Shown piece after piece: positions 53,012 to 62,737 of a stretch of 64,000 bases of DNA. The position numbers and the translations under genes were made by a program. A model generated the notes under the pieces. The model was not told where the DNA came from and made no database searches. It was given only the letters and a program-made list of their open reading frames with translations. Within the stretch, counting starts at the first letter, position 1, and the number at the start of each line of letters is the position of its first letter. Source of the DNA: Bacillus fonticola (lineage in GTDB: Bacteria > Bacillota > Bacilli > Bacillales > JC228); assembly GCF_012955605.1 (NCBI RefSeq), contig NZ_CP052135.1, forward strand, positions 1,895,469 through 1,959,468, written 5' to 3'.

Positions 53012-54372
53012 AATTCATCGCCTCCACGTTGGCTAAAGTCATCTATCACAGCAGCCATGAGCTTAATGCCGTCAATAAAATCTTGTACGACGATATTTTC
53101 GTTTGGCGCATGATTGTTTGAAGAAAAATGCCCGACACCAACTGATACAGCAGGAATGTCAAACTGTTGACAAACTTCGTACATAGGTCCTGTTCCTGGA
53201 GACATCGGCATAACGGTTGGTTTTTGTCCGAGTACTTTTTCTGTCATCATTACAACAGATTGGGCAATGGCATCTTGTGGATTCGTTCGTGCTGGATGTT
53301 CTAGACCGAACTCTTTCAACTCGATATCTGAGTACCCGTTTTTGTCTAGATGGTCACGAATTTTCCCGAGAATCGTATGAGGGTCTTGATTCGGAACGAG
53401 GCGAAAATCGAGTTTCACGCTGGCCACGTTTGGTAATACCGTTTTCGTTCCCTCTCCTTGGTACCCTGAGGTCAGCCCACAAATGTTACAAGTTGGCGAG
53501 AAAATTAGTTGTTCTTTCAATTCATGGCCACTCACCCCATTAACGAATCGATCTATTCCGAGCTTCTCCTTCGTTTCTTCTTCGCTGTAAATCAACTGGT
53601 CAAGTAACACTCTATCGCTTTCAATCGGCGCCTCTACTTCATCGTAGAAGCCTTCAATTTTTACGTAGCCGCTATCGTCTCTCATGGAATGAAGCGCTTG
53701 CACTAATCGCCACGCTGGATTCTCAATGATCGCCGCATTGGCGGAGTGTAAATCAGTTGATGCCCCACGGCAAATGAGCTCTATGTAGACCATTCCTTTT
53801 ACACCTAAGCTCACTTGTTGGCGTCCATCTGCATTTTTGTAACCAAACTCCCAAATACACGCATCGGCGGCTAACAAGTCTTGGTGGTTGCGACAGAATG
53901 CAGGCAAATTCACACTGCCGATCTCTTCTTCTCCTTCAAAAACGAACTTCACGTTAATAGGTAACTTTCCTCGTGCTTCTTGCAAAGCATGAACAGCTGC
54001 CATCCTTGCAATCAAATTGCCTTTGTTATCTGCTACCCCACGCGCATAAAGTACGCCATCGTGAATTTCGGCAGAAAACGGAGGATGTGTCCATAAGTCA
54101 ATTGGATCTTCTGGTTGTACATCGTAATGATTATAAAATAATAGCGTTTTATCTACTTCTCCCTGCACTTCTCCGTACACAACTGGAAAGCCTTCAGTTG
54201 CCACTAGCTTTGATTGACCTTGGCAAAATTCTTTAATCCACTCTTTTACTTTGCCAGCTGCCTCATCCATTCCCCGATTTTGAGCAGCAACACTCGGAAT
54301 ACGACATAGCTCTTGCAGCCACTTAATGTACACGTCTTGGTTTTTTTCGACCACACGGAAAACGTCTTCCAA
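53008..54372 (-). CDS. M20 family dipeptidase
   Basis: Peptidase of 454 aa, CNDP/ArgE-DapE-like. Motifs are FYNHYDVQPEDP (about residue 81), ARGVADNKGN, FEGEEEIGS with the catalytic Glu-Glu (about 147) and the C-terminal SSNNHAPNE with the last His ligand. TTG start at 54372, with GGGAGG upstream. First gene of the operon (dipeptidase-amidohydrolase-oppABCDF), so its promoter lies in the AT-rich 208-bp gap to the divergent M20 gene; I could not fix it. Confidence 0.92.
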   Translation of the reverse strand: MEDVFRVVEKNQDVYIKWLQELCRIPSVAAQNRGMDEAAGKVKEWIKEFCQGQSKLVATEGFPVVYGEVQGEVDKTLLFYNHYDVQPEDPIDLWTHPPFSAEIHDGVLYARGVADNKGNLIARMAAVHALQEARGKLPINVKFVFEGEEEIGSVNLPAFCRNHQDLLAADACIWEFGYKNADGRQQVSLGVKGMVYIELICRGASTDLHSANAAIIENPAWRLVQALHSMRDDSGYVKIEGFYDEVEAPIESDRVLLDQLIYSEEETKEKLGIDRFVNGVSGHELKEQLIFSPTCNICGLTSGYQGEGTKTVLPNVASVKLDFRLVPNQDPHTILGKIRDHLDKNGYSDIELKEFGLEHPARTNPQDAIAQSVVMMTEKVLGQKPTVMPMSPGTGPMYEVCQQFDIPAVSVGVGHFSSNNHAPNENIVVQDFIDGIKLMAAVIDDFSQRGGDEL

Positions 54373-54580
54373 TACAAAACCTCCCTTTACATTTTTAAGG
54401 AATAATGCTGTTTTATGTCCAAAATCAATATGTTAAGATTGAATATAGACGAGTAAAAATGTTTTGTCAATTCTGTTTTTACTATTTTTTCAGAAAAGAT
54501 TGAAATGTCCACCGCTTTTCTGTATAACAGTAAGAAAGGCAAATCATTTTGATAACCGAAATAAAAAGGAGCGCTGCTTA

Positions 54581-55720
54581 ATGTCTGAACTATTCCACTA
54601 CTTTCAAACACAAGAAAAGGAAATGGTAGAAGATTTACTTACACTCGTTGCAGCAGAGTCACCATCTGAGGAGAAAAAACTTGTCGATGCATGCGGAGAT
54701 GTACTGGCTAGTTTATTTGAAAAGAGGCTAGGAGTTAAAGAAGAGCGAATCCCCCAAGAAGACCGAGGGGATCATCGCAGATTTGTTGTCGGAAATGGAG
54801 AGGTAACACGCACGCTAATTTTGGGACACTTTGATACAGTTTGGGACAAAGGACGCCTCCCGATTCATGAGGAAGATGGAAAATTATTTGGTCCTGGTGT
54901 CCTTGATATGAAGAGTGGCATTATTCTTTCTATGTGGGCGGTTAAAGCTTTACAGGAAGCGGATAAGCTTAAAAATCAGACTGTTGTTTTTCTTTGTACT
55001 TCTGACGAGGAGGTTGGCAGCCAAACATCGCGCCCATTGATTGAGAAAGAAGCGAAAAAAAGTGATGTTGTGCTCGTAACTGAACCACCTGAGGCCAAAA
55101 CAGGTGATTTAAAAACGGCTCGAAAAGGCGTCGGTATTTACAACGTGAAAGTGAAGGGCGTTAGTTCCCATGCAGGTAATCATCACGAAGAAGGCGTAAG
55201 TGCCATCCGCGAATTGGCTCAACAAATCGTTACGCTCGAGCAACAAACTGACTATGCGCAAGGAACCACTGTGAACGTTGGCGTCATTCAAGGTGGGTCG
55301 CGACGAAATGTTGTCCCAGATGAAGCGGAGGCTCTCGTAGACTTTCGTGTGACAACTGCTGAAGAGGCAGATAAAATGATCCAAGTCTTTGAATCTCTCG
55401 AACCCACCACAGCGCACGCTGAGCTCATTGTTGAAGGAGAATTAAATAGACCGCCTATGGAACGGACAGAAAAAACGGCATATCTGTTCTCCCTCGCTAA
55501 GGTTAGCGCGGACGAAATCGGAATGAATTTGTCCGAAACAACTGTCGGTGGTGGAAGTGATGGAAACTTCACAGCTGCACTAGGAATTCCTACGTTGGAT
55601 GGACTTGGTTGTTTGGGGGAAGGTCCACATGCAGAGCACGAGCATATCGTTCGTGAGGAGCTACCGAAACGCGCGGCACTTTTTGCACACCTTGTTGAAA
55701 AACTAGAAGACTACAAGTAA
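54581..55720 (+). CDS. M20 family peptidase, carboxypeptidase G2-like
   Basis: Zinc hydrolase of 379 aa. Metal motifs are LGHFDTVWDKGRLP (about residues 82-95), GPGVLDMKSGI, CTSDEEVGSQTSRP with the catalytic Glu (near 146) and the C-terminal GPHAEHEHI. CPG2-type enzymes release C-terminal glutamate from folates or peptides; the substrate here is unknown. ATG at 54581 with GGAG 9 nt upstream; the upstream frame extension is not coding. It diverges from the opp operon and probably belongs to the same peptide-use function. Confidence 0.9.
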   Translation: MSELFHYFQTQEKEMVEDLLTLVAAESPSEEKKLVDACGDVLASLFEKRLGVKEERIPQEDRGDHRRFVVGNGEVTRTLILGHFDTVWDKGRLPIHEEDGKLFGPGVLDMKSGIILSMWAVKALQEADKLKNQTVVFLCTSDEEVGSQTSRPLIEKEAKKSDVVLVTEPPEAKTGDLKTARKGVGIYNVKVKGVSSHAGNHHEEGVSAIRELAQQIVTLEQQTDYAQGTTVNVGVIQGGSRRNVVPDEAEALVDFRVTTAEEADKMIQVFESLEPTTAHAELIVEGELNRPPMERTEKTAYLFSLAKVSADEIGMNLSETTVGGGSDGNFTAALGIPTLDGLGCLGEGPHAEHEHIVREELPKRAALFAHLVEKLEDYK

Positions 55721-55725
55721 AAAAG

Positions 55726-55773
55726 AGGCTGTCCATATAAGTCAACGATTCTTTGACTTATGGACAGCCTTTA
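55726..55773. terminator. Terminator between the CPG2-like gene and the regulator
   Basis: AGGCTGTCCATATAAGTCAA pairs with TTGACTTATGGACAGCCT (one bulge, about 18 bp) on a short loop, with T and A runs outside. It ends two convergent genes. Confidence 0.9.
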
Positions 55774-55803
55774 TCGCTTTAAAGTTGTGGGGGTCTGACA
55801 CCG

Positions 55804-57105
55804 CTAAAAGTGAAGCTTGTAAATATTTCGCGGTCGTCCTCTTTGTCCACGGTCATTGTCGTTTGCTTTCGTCGCAATATTACTGTCTTCTAGGCAAGCT
55901 AGAATTCTACGTGCATTTCGCTCTGACGTTGACAACCACTTCGTAACGTCTTGGGCAGTTACCTCTTCTTGCCGATAAAATTTGCTCAATGCTTCTAGTT
56001 TGGCCACGGTCATCGGTCCGACGTCCTTTAGTTGCTCTTTCCGCTCAGGGGAAGTCCATTTCGCCACTTCGTACGTAAAAGTATCAACCTTATCGACGAG
56101 ATGCGTAATATTTCCTACGTCATTGACTAAAACGATAGGTTGCCCCTCTTCTTCTCGAGCCACTTGTAGAGCCTGTTGCACATGTTCCTCTGCGTCCATT
56201 GCCGTAATGCCGTATCCAACCCCAATCCGCAACTTCACACCACAAATCGCCTCTGCACTTTTTTGGAGCTGAAAAAACTCCTGACCCTTTATGAGGCGCT
56301 CAATTTCTCCGCGGGTCGTGTAGACGGAATAATATCCACTGCCACCCGGAACGAACGACCCGTTTACTTGGTCACTCATCTTTAAAAGCAGCCTTTTTAC
56401 ATCAAGTTCACGGTACTTCCACGTATGATAAGGATTCGTTGTTTCAAACATTGGTGACGAGGCTTCTATTCCGATTAGTGCCATTTGTGATCTTTGATAT
56501 AAAGATGAAGTGCCCCGCTCCCGAAGCAGTTGAATCGTAAAATAAACAGACAAATGGGAAGGGTAAATTCGAAAAGTGGGAATCCCCTTTTCTTTTAATG
56601 CAATCTGCACCGCAGAGATACATGTAAAGGCTACATTCGTTTTCCCTGATTCGTAACAAGTGACATGATGCTCAATAATCTCCTCATTTGGCAAATATGC
56701 CTCATATGGAAGAGCATGTACTTGTAGATCGTTCAGTGAAAAATGCCTTCTTGTTGTTTCCAATTCTTTTTCATTGATGGTATCAATGCTAATACTACGA
56801 AGGACTTCTTTTAACGCATACGAAGCTTCAACAATCGTCCCGAGTAAACTTGCGCCATATAAAGGTGGGTACGTCCCTTCTTCCTTCTTGATTAGACCTT
56901 GATCTAAAGCATAGTAATAAGGAACTTGACCAGAAAACATCCACTGGTCGACCTCTCCAGCATGCTTCCTAATGATGTCATCAATATCAGACCGATCCGA
57001 ATATGGATACGAGTAAATCGTCACATCTGTAAAGGATGCTGCTGTTTCAAGAATGTTCTTAACTGAATCTTGAGGTCCAATGAGTCCTAATATAATCTTC
57101 ACCAT
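55804..57105 (-). CDS. Unusual predicted transcriptional regulator (cyclase-like middle domain, C-terminal wHTH)
   Basis: Protein of 433 aa in three parts. The N-terminal ~90 residues (MVKIILGLIGPQDSVKNILE, MFSGQVPYYYA) resemble a small alpha/beta sensor region. The middle (about 210-350) has a degenerate GGDEF/cyclase-like pattern: GGSGYYSVYTTRGE where GGEEF would lie, then RIGVGYGITAMDAEEHVQQAL. The C-terminal ~75 residues form a winged helix (VTAQDVTKWLSTSERNARRI, ending RGRPRNIYKLHF). ATG at 57105 with GGAG 6 nt upstream. Its place beside the opp and M20 genes suggests it controls them; this is inference. Confidence 0.6.
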   Translation of the reverse strand: MVKIILGLIGPQDSVKNILETAASFTDVTIYSYPYSDRSDIDDIIRKHAGEVDQWMFSGQVPYYYALDQGLIKKEEGTYPPLYGASLLGTIVEASYALKEVLRSISIDTINEKELETTRRHFSLNDLQVHALPYEAYLPNEEIIEHHVTCYESGKTNVAFTCISAVQIALKEKGIPTFRIYPSHLSVYFTIQLLRERGTSSLYQRSQMALIGIEASSPMFETTNPYHTWKYRELDVKRLLLKMSDQVNGSFVPGGSGYYSVYTTRGEIERLIKGQEFFQLQKSAEAICGVKLRIGVGYGITAMDAEEHVQQALQVAREEEGQPIVLVNDVGNITHLVDKVDTFTYEVAKWTSPERKEQLKDVGPMTVAKLEALSKFYRQEEVTAQDVTKWLSTSERNARRILACLEDSNIATKANDNDRGQRGRPRNIYKLHF

Positions 57106-57270
57106 AAACAACTCCAATAATTACAATCATAACCCCTATCGTAGCATAGTAATTCTTCTTTTTGCTGCTATTTGAAATGTACTGCGACATAACATACCGC
57201 TCCGGAAATACAATAAACCAGAGACCTTAGTGCAACGGCTGATTCTTTGTCATTCTCGAATTGAGCTATT

Positions 57271-58824
57271 CTACAAGGGAATATTGCCATGTTTTCTGTA
57301 TGGTCGCTGTTCTTCCTTCCCCTCTAGCATGTGAAGGCCTTGGATAAGTTTTTGCCGTGTTTCTCTCGGATCAATGACGTCGTCTACCATTCCACGACTG
57401 GCAGCAACGTAAGGATTTGCAAATTTTTCTCGATATTCGTCAATTTTTTGTTTACGTGTTTCTTCAGGGTTTGCACTCCCCGCGATTTCACGTGCAAAGA
57501 TGATGTTGGCAGCTCCTTCAGGCCCCATAACCGCAATCTCCGCGTTAGGCCACGCGTACACAAGGTCTGCCCCGATGGATTTACTGTTTAATGCCACGTA
57601 CGCCCCGCCGTATGCTTTGCGCAAAATGACCGTAATCTTCGGGACGGTTGCTTCAGAGTAAGCATACAGTACCTTCGCACCATGCCGAATAATACCACCA
57701 TGCTCTTGTTTGATCCCTGGGAAAAATCCTGTCACATCCTCAAACGTGATAATCGGTATATGAAAGCTATCGCATAATCGAATAAACCGCGCTGCTTTAT
57801 CAGAAGAATCGATATCGAGTCCCCCGGCTAGATGCTTCGGTTGATTACAAACGAGCCCGACAGATTTCCCTGCAATCCTTGCAAATCCGATGACAATGTT
57901 GCGAGCGAACTCCGGTTGTACTTCAATAAAAGACTCTGCGTCGACCACCTGCTCAATGACATTGCGCACGTCGTACGGACGCGTTGCCTCAACAGGAACC
58001 ACATCTAATAAATCTGGACGATCCTCGCTAACCTTTTGGTCGTAAGGTTCTATCGGCGGATTTTTCGAAACGTGATCCGGTAAAAAGGAAAGTACTTTTC
58101 GGACTTGAGCAAACGCTTCTTCCTCAGTAGTCGCACGGAAATGGGCGTTCCCGCTTTTCACATTATGTACTTTTGCACCACCAAGCTCCTCTGAAGAAAT
58201 ACGCTCGCCTGTCACTGTTTCGATGACCTTTGGACCGGTAATAAACATTTGGCTCGTCTTATCCACCATAAACACGAAATCTGTAATAGCTGGCGAGTAA
58301 ACCGCTCCCCCAGCGCAAGGCCCGAGAATAACAGAAAGCTGTGGCACAACACCAGAGTAAATACTATTTCTATAAAATATATGCCCATATCCGTCTAATG
58401 AAACGACACCTTCTTGAATGCGTGCTCCACCGGAATCATTTAAGCCGATAATAGGAGCTTTCGTTTTAACCGCGAGATCCATAGCGTGTGCAATCTTCTC
58501 AGCGTGCATTTCCCCTAACGCACCGCCAAACACCGTAAAGTCTTGGCTAAAGACGAACACCTTTCGTCCATCAATCATTCCGTATCCAGTAACCACTCCG
58601 TCTCCAGGACCCTCTACTTTGTCCATACCAAAGTCTGTAGAACGGTGCGTAATAAACGGATTAAGCTCTACGAAACTTCCTTCATCTAATAACAAATCAA
58701 GACGTTCTCGGGCCGTGTACTTTCCCTTTTCATGTTGCTTCTGAATCCGCTCATCTCCACCTCCTAGCTCGACCTTTCTACGCTTCTCATACAATTCAGT
58801 TATCTTATCATACAAATCTATCAT
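57271..58824 (-). CDS. yqjD: Acyl-CoA carboxylase carboxyltransferase subunit (YqjD)
   Basis: Biotin-dependent carboxyltransferase beta subunit of 517 aa, propionyl/methylmalonyl-CoA type. Acyl-CoA and biotin-site motifs include LNDSGGARIQEGV, GPCAGGAVYSPA, FEDVTGFFPG and KAYGGAYVALNSK. The partner biotin carboxylase and biotin carrier are not in the window. It overlaps the epimerase gene by 4 nt (ATGA), consistent with a methylmalonyl-CoA pathway. Confidence 0.92.
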   Translation of the reverse strand: MIDLYDKITELYEKRRKVELGGGDERIQKQHEKGKYTARERLDLLLDEGSFVELNPFITHRSTDFGMDKVEGPGDGVVTGYGMIDGRKVFVFSQDFTVFGGALGEMHAEKIAHAMDLAVKTKAPIIGLNDSGGARIQEGVVSLDGYGHIFYRNSIYSGVVPQLSVILGPCAGGAVYSPAITDFVFMVDKTSQMFITGPKVIETVTGERISSEELGGAKVHNVKSGNAHFRATTEEEAFAQVRKVLSFLPDHVSKNPPIEPYDQKVSEDRPDLLDVVPVEATRPYDVRNVIEQVVDAESFIEVQPEFARNIVIGFARIAGKSVGLVCNQPKHLAGGLDIDSSDKAARFIRLCDSFHIPIITFEDVTGFFPGIKQEHGGIIRHGAKVLYAYSEATVPKITVILRKAYGGAYVALNSKSIGADLVYAWPNAEIAVMGPEGAANIIFAREIAGSANPEETRKQKIDEYREKFANPYVAASRGMVDDVIDPRETRQKLIQGLHMLEGKEEQRPYRKHGNIPL

Positions 58825-59231
58825 CGGTTACATCCTTTCTCACACAGTTCTATGAGGACTTTGTTTGCTTGTTTTGGGTGTAAGAACGCGACATTCGCAC
58901 CTCCCGCACCAGGTTTTGGCTGCTCATCAATAAGCTGTACGCCCTTTTCTTTGAGCTCTTGTAGTCGTTCAGAAAGGGAGGATACACGTAGCGCCACATG
59001 ATGAATACCTTCCCCACGCTTTTTGAGAAATTGTGCAATCGGACTCGTATCTCGTACAGGCTCCAGTAACTCTAGTTTTACATTCCCCGCTTGTAAAAAG
59101 GCAACCTTCACATTTTGTGAATCCACAGTTTCTGTAGCTAATAGCGGAAGTCCTAACATGTCTCTATAAAAGGGGAGAGCGCTTTCAATTGAATGCACAG
59201 CAATTCCGATATGATCCATCGCTTTTTCCAT
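58821..59231 (-). CDS. yqjC: Methylmalonyl-CoA epimerase
   Basis: Glyoxalase/VOC-fold protein of 136 aa: MDHIGIAVHSIESALPFYRD at the N-terminus (metal His), LELLEPV with a metal Glu, GIHHVALRV with the second His and PKQANKVLIEL at the end. It interconverts (R)- and (S)-methylmalonyl-CoA. Coupled to yqjD; B. subtilis yqjC-yqjD is the same pair. No mutase is present in the window. Confidence 0.92.
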   Translation of the reverse strand: MEKAMDHIGIAVHSIESALPFYRDMLGLPLLATETVDSQNVKVAFLQAGNVKLELLEPVRDTSPIAQFLKKRGEGIHHVALRVSSLSERLQELKEKGVQLIDEQPKPGAGGANVAFLHPKQANKVLIELCEKGCNR

Positions 59232-59428
59232 ACGTTGTCTTCCTCCTCACTAGCCGGCGTGAACTTAGCCTTTCATCCTTTATTCTACTTTACCATTTTC
59301 GTCATTGTTAGACAAAAATCCTTCTCCCAAATTACAGCCTTCCGTTGCACCAAATTACTAATCACGATACAATATAGTCAATCTAGCATGTGCTCTCCAC
59401 ACACGAAGAGAGCGAAAGGAGAGTTTCT

Positions 59429-59524
59429 ATGTCAAACCGAAAAATTCAAAAAATCGTCGTTTATGTAATGGTCTTTATCATGCTTGCTTCCAGCTTGCTG
59501 TTCGGATTGACGATGTTTTTATAA
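59429..59524 (+). CDS. prli42: Prli42-like stressosome membrane anchor (31 aa)
   Basis: A 31-codon frame, MSNRKIQKIVVYVMVFIMLA then SSLLFGLTMFL, with a single membrane helix after a basic N-terminus. It closely matches Prli42, the miniprotein that tethers the stressosome to the membrane in Listeria and relatives. GGAGAG precedes the ATG at 59429, and a terminator follows directly. Confidence 0.85.
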   Translation: MSNRKIQKIVVYVMVFIMLASSLLFGLTMFL

Positions 59525-59537
59525 AAAGTGGACTTAA

Positions 59538-59574
59538 ACAAAGGGCGCGTCCTATTATTGGACGTGCCCTTTGT
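59538..59574. terminator. Terminator after prli42
   Basis: ACAAAGGGC and CGTCC pair with GGACG and GCCCTTTGT (14-15 bp with one mismatch) around a 7-nt loop. On the minus strand it covers the last codons and the stop of the L,D-transpeptidase gene, so it may serve both. Confidence 0.85.
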
Positions 59575-60154
59575 CGTGTTGAAAGAAATCGGGTATCCCC
59601 CGGAAGAAATACGGGTGCTCCCAATCGGTCGGTCGTTTCGTTGGAATCGCCCCGGCCTCTTCTCCCATTTGTTGAAAGCTTTTCGCGCCTCTTGTAATAT
59701 AAATCCTTGTTCCGAGGGGGACTTTGGAAAAAACCTCCTCAACGTCTTGATTGAGCATACGAATACAGCCAGCCGAGACGTAATGACCTATAGAATCAGG
59801 TCGATTGGTTCCGTGTACCCCAAACGTACGCCCCTCCGTATTATTTGCATCAAACCCAATCCAGCGTGTTCCCAGTGGATTTTTCGGATCCCCCCCTGGT
59901 ATATCCTTTTTTCGATAGTACGGTTGCACAGCTTTTACTGTAATGGTGAACATTCCCTCTGGTGTTAGCTCTTCTGTCTTCCCTGTTCCTACAAAATAAA
60001 CATGTTGAATCGTCCCCTCATCAATAAGTGCTAACTGATTCGTCGACTTATTTATAATGAGAAACGGGTCAGAAGAAGTCGGGTTTACACCGAGTGGCCA
60101 TAAAGGAGAGAAAATAATTAGGATAGATAACAAACCGTTTACAAACATTGTCAT
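59555..60154 (-). CDS. yqjB: L,D-transpeptidase (YkuD domain)
   Basis: Protein of 199 aa with an N-terminal hydrophobic signal segment (residues 3-22) and a YkuD domain. The catalytic motif HGTN, then SIGHYVSAGCIRM (Cys near residue 138), is complete. It forms 3-3 peptidoglycan cross-links or attaches proteins to them. Position between yqjA and yqjC matches B. subtilis YqjB; the symbol rests on that synteny. ATG start at 60154; GTG alternatives lie close by. Confidence 0.85.
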   Translation of the reverse strand: MTMFVNGLLSILIIFSPLWPLGVNPTSSDPFLIINKSTNQLALIDEGTIQHVYFVGTGKTEELTPEGMFTITVKAVQPYYRKKDIPGGDPKNPLGTRWIGFDANNTEGRTFGVHGTNRPDSIGHYVSAGCIRMLNQDVEEVFSKVPLGTRIYITRGAKSFQQMGEEAGAIPTKRPTDWEHPYFFRGIPDFFQHDKGHVQ

Positions 60155-60211
60155 TCTCCTAACGACTTAAATGAACTGTTTACATGGTAGTGTAACAACG
60201 TTAGGTCATTC

Positions 60212-61216
60212 TCATGCACGTTTCGGTTGCCTTTTCACCGGCTTTGTTTTCTTTTCCATTTGTGGCAGTCCAGAAAAGTGGCTTTTTATCTCTAGATAGT
60301 GGATCATTTCACGGACAAATTGTACTAAAGCAGCACTTGATTGAAACTCTTGATGTGATTTTGGCAAAGGCATCGACTCGAACTCATGCTGCATTTGGTA
60401 TAGCTTCATCAAGTAAAAGTGGGCTGTGTTTCCCGGGTGAACGTGTTCACTCAACTCACGTAGAAACGTAGCGGTCATTTCTTCTTGTACGTATTCTCCG
60501 CGAATGCGGTTTAATAAAATTACGCTTCTCTCTAACACGACAAACTGTTTTTCACGCATTGAAAAATAGTTGTAAAAAGGGTTCTCATGGCGGAGTACAT
60601 GATTTTCCACATCGCGAAAACTCAGTGCCTTCCCCTTTTCAATAAGCGTTCGGATTTCCGTAAGATGTTCCTTAAACAAATCTACATCATCAGACTCATT
60701 TTCAAGAGCTTTTGCCATAGATTGTAGGAGTTTCTTTAGTTGCTCCTCAATCTTTCTCTGTAACTCGTACATGCTTGAGTCAAGACTTGGCATGTAGAAA
60801 TTAACAAGAAAAGCGACTCCAATGCCAATGGTGATGAGGGAAAGCTGGTTCCAAACGAGGGCCCAAGTTAGTTGCTCTTCTATGTAAAACTGCAAAAGAA
60901 TGACACTCGATGTTACAATCCCTTGCTGCAGTTTAAAAGCGACAACAGTCGGGATAAATATGAGCAACAGCAAGCCCACCACCCACGGAGAAAAGCCCAA
61001 AACAGAAAAAAACACCGCACTAAATCCTATCACCAACACACAGGCAAGAAACCGCTCTTTACTCGTTTGCAAAGACTTCTTTTTTGTCGTTTGCACGCAA
61101 AGAATGGTCAAAATACCTGCCGATGCATAGTTGGCTAATTGAAGGGATTGTGCGATGAAGATCGATAATGCCGTTCCAATAGCAGTCTTTACAGTTCTAG
61201 AGCCGATTTTAAACAC
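60212..61216 (-). CDS. yqjA: Aromatic acid exporter family protein (YqjA)
   Basis: Membrane protein of 334 aa. The N-terminal ~150 residues hold four or five membrane helices (TAIGTALSIFIAQSLQL, ACVLVIGFSAVFFSVLGF, VVGLLLLIFIPTVVAF, LSLITIGIGVAFLVNFY). The C-terminal ~180 residues form a cytoplasmic helical domain rich in charged residues. It resembles the ArAE/FUSC-like families; the transported compound is unknown. Synteny with B. subtilis yqjA next to artR is conserved. Confidence 0.87.
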   Translation of the reverse strand: MFKIGSRTVKTAIGTALSIFIAQSLQLANYASAGILTILCVQTTKKKSLQTSKERFLACVLVIGFSAVFFSVLGFSPWVVGLLLLIFIPTVVAFKLQQGIVTSSVILLQFYIEEQLTWALVWNQLSLITIGIGVAFLVNFYMPSLDSSMYELQRKIEEQLKKLLQSMAKALENESDDVDLFKEHLTEIRTLIEKGKALSFRDVENHVLRHENPFYNYFSMREKQFVVLERSVILLNRIRGEYVQEEMTATFLRELSEHVHPGNTAHFYLMKLYQMQHEFESMPLPKSHQEFQSSAALVQFVREMIHYLEIKSHFSGLPQMEKKTKPVKRQPKRA

Positions 61217-61287
61217 GTATTTGTCGCCCCCGACTCAAGTATAAGTAGATGTTCCTATTGTACGTAGTGTGGGCAGGCTCATGCAAG

Positions 61288-62010
61288 CTACAACACTTTT
61301 TCTAAAAAGCGCCTCGCACGGTCAGTCGATGGGCTGTCAAAGAAAGTGTGAGGGGCGCCTTCTTCGACTAACTTTCCGTCATCAAGAAATAACACTCGAT
61401 CCGCCACTTCCCGTGCAAATCCCATTTCGTGTGTGACAACTGCCATCGTCATCCCAGATTGAGCAAGATCCTTTATGACATCGAGTACCTCTTTGACCAT
61501 TTCCGGATCTAAAGCTGAAGTTGGCTCATCGAAAAGAAGAACTTCAGGTTCCATCGCTAAGGCTCTTGCAATCGCGACACGCTGTTTTTGCCCACCAGAA
61601 AGTCGCTTCGGGTATTCCTCTGCCTTTTCTGCTAGCCCGACTTTTTGTAATAAATCATGGGCAAACTTGGACGCATCATCTTTAGATCGCTTTTTCAACT
61701 TAATAGGGGCAAACGCGACATTTTCTAACACAGTCATGTGGGGGAATAAATGAAAGTGCTGAAACACCATGCCGATTGCTTGCCGCATCGTTTGGACATT
61801 TGTTCCCTTTTCATTCACCACCTTTTGTTGGAAGAGTATGTTTCCAGAGGATGGTGTTTCTAGTAAATTGATACACCGCAGTAAGGTTGACTTTCCAGAC
61901 CCCGACGGACCGATGATCGCGACTACCTCCCCAGTGGCAATCTTCGCGGTGATGCCTTTCAACACTTCCTGTTTTCCAAATGACTTCGATACGTTTTGAA
62001 CCTCAATCAC
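61288..62010 (-). CDS. artR: Polar amino acid ABC transporter ATPase (ArtR/GlnQ-type)
   Basis: ATPase of 240 aa: Walker [12 protein letters not shown], signature [12 protein letters not shown], Walker [13 protein letters not shown] and the H-loop VVTHEM. The start is GTG at 62010, with AAAGGAGG about 9 nt upstream; a TTG at 62031 lies before this site. It energises the transporter with the permease and binding protein upstream. An arginine-type substrate is inferred from yqiXYZ (artPQR) synteny. Confidence 0.92.
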   Translation of the reverse strand: MIEVQNVSKSFGKQEVLKGITAKIATGEVVAIIGPSGSGKSTLLRCINLLETPSSGNILFQQKVVNEKGTNVQTMRQAIGMVFQHFHLFPHMTVLENVAFAPIKLKKRSKDDASKFAHDLLQKVGLAEKAEEYPKRLSGGQKQRVAIARALAMEPEVLLFDEPTSALDPEMVKEVLDVIKDLAQSGMTMAVVTHEMGFAREVADRVLFLDDGKLVEEGAPHTFFDSPSTDRARRFLEKVL

Positions 62011-62662
62011 TACGAGACAACCTCCTTTCAATCAACTTCCCAATAAAGGTTAAAATCATCACAACGATATAGTAAACTAAGCCTGCAAATAAGACCGGCT
62101 CGAAAAATCTATACAAGTCACTACCGACAATATAGGATCTACGCATGACATCTTGAACACCAATCACGGTTACGACCGCTGACTCTTTCGTTAATGTGAT
62201 AAATTCATTCATAAGAGCAGGTAAAATATTTTTAAATGCTTGTGGCAACACAACGTGGATCATCGTTTGAGAGTTGGATAACCCAAGTGCAGCACTTGCC
62301 TCTGTCTGTCCTTTGTCAACAGCTTGGATGCCGGCACGCAATATCTCGGAAATGTACGCACTGGAATTTAAGGAAAAAGCAAGTACAGCAGCCGTATACG
62401 CTTCAATATCCGTTCCAAAAAGTTGTGGAGCACCATAAAAGATAAGGATTAACTGTAATACGAGCGGTGTTCCTCGAAATAGTGATGTATAAAAGTTTGC
62501 AAGCCATTTCAAAAGAGCAATATTAGAAATTTTGCAGACGGCTAGTATTATGCCCCCTACTAGCCCGAGCAGCCCCGCAAGTGTAATAATTTTAAAAGTA
62601 GTAATGAGCCCTTCCAAAATAAACGGAATGGAAGGGATCAGTTGTACAAAATCGAGATCCAT
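62003..62662 (-). CDS. artQ: Polar amino acid ABC transporter permease (ArtQ-type)
   Basis: HisM-family permease of 219 aa with about five helices and the coupling loop [25 protein letters not shown] (residues ~125-150). ATG at 62662 with AGGAGT upstream; it overlaps artR by 8 nt. The gap to artP is 200 bp and holds degenerate repeats. Confidence 0.92.
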   Translation of the reverse strand: MDLDFVQLIPSIPFILEGLITTFKIITLAGLLGLVGGIILAVCKISNIALLKWLANFYTSLFRGTPLVLQLILIFYGAPQLFGTDIEAYTAAVLAFSLNSSAYISEILRAGIQAVDKGQTEASAALGLSNSQTMIHVVLPQAFKNILPALMNEFITLTKESAVVTVIGVQDVMRRSYIVGSDLYRFFEPVLFAGLVYYIVVMILTFIGKLIERRLSRSD

Positions 62663-62737
62663 GGTAAGTCAACTCCTAATTACTCTTGGTATACTAGGTT
62701 AAGCGGGGACATCAGGTTAGTGAATCTCGCTGTCTTG

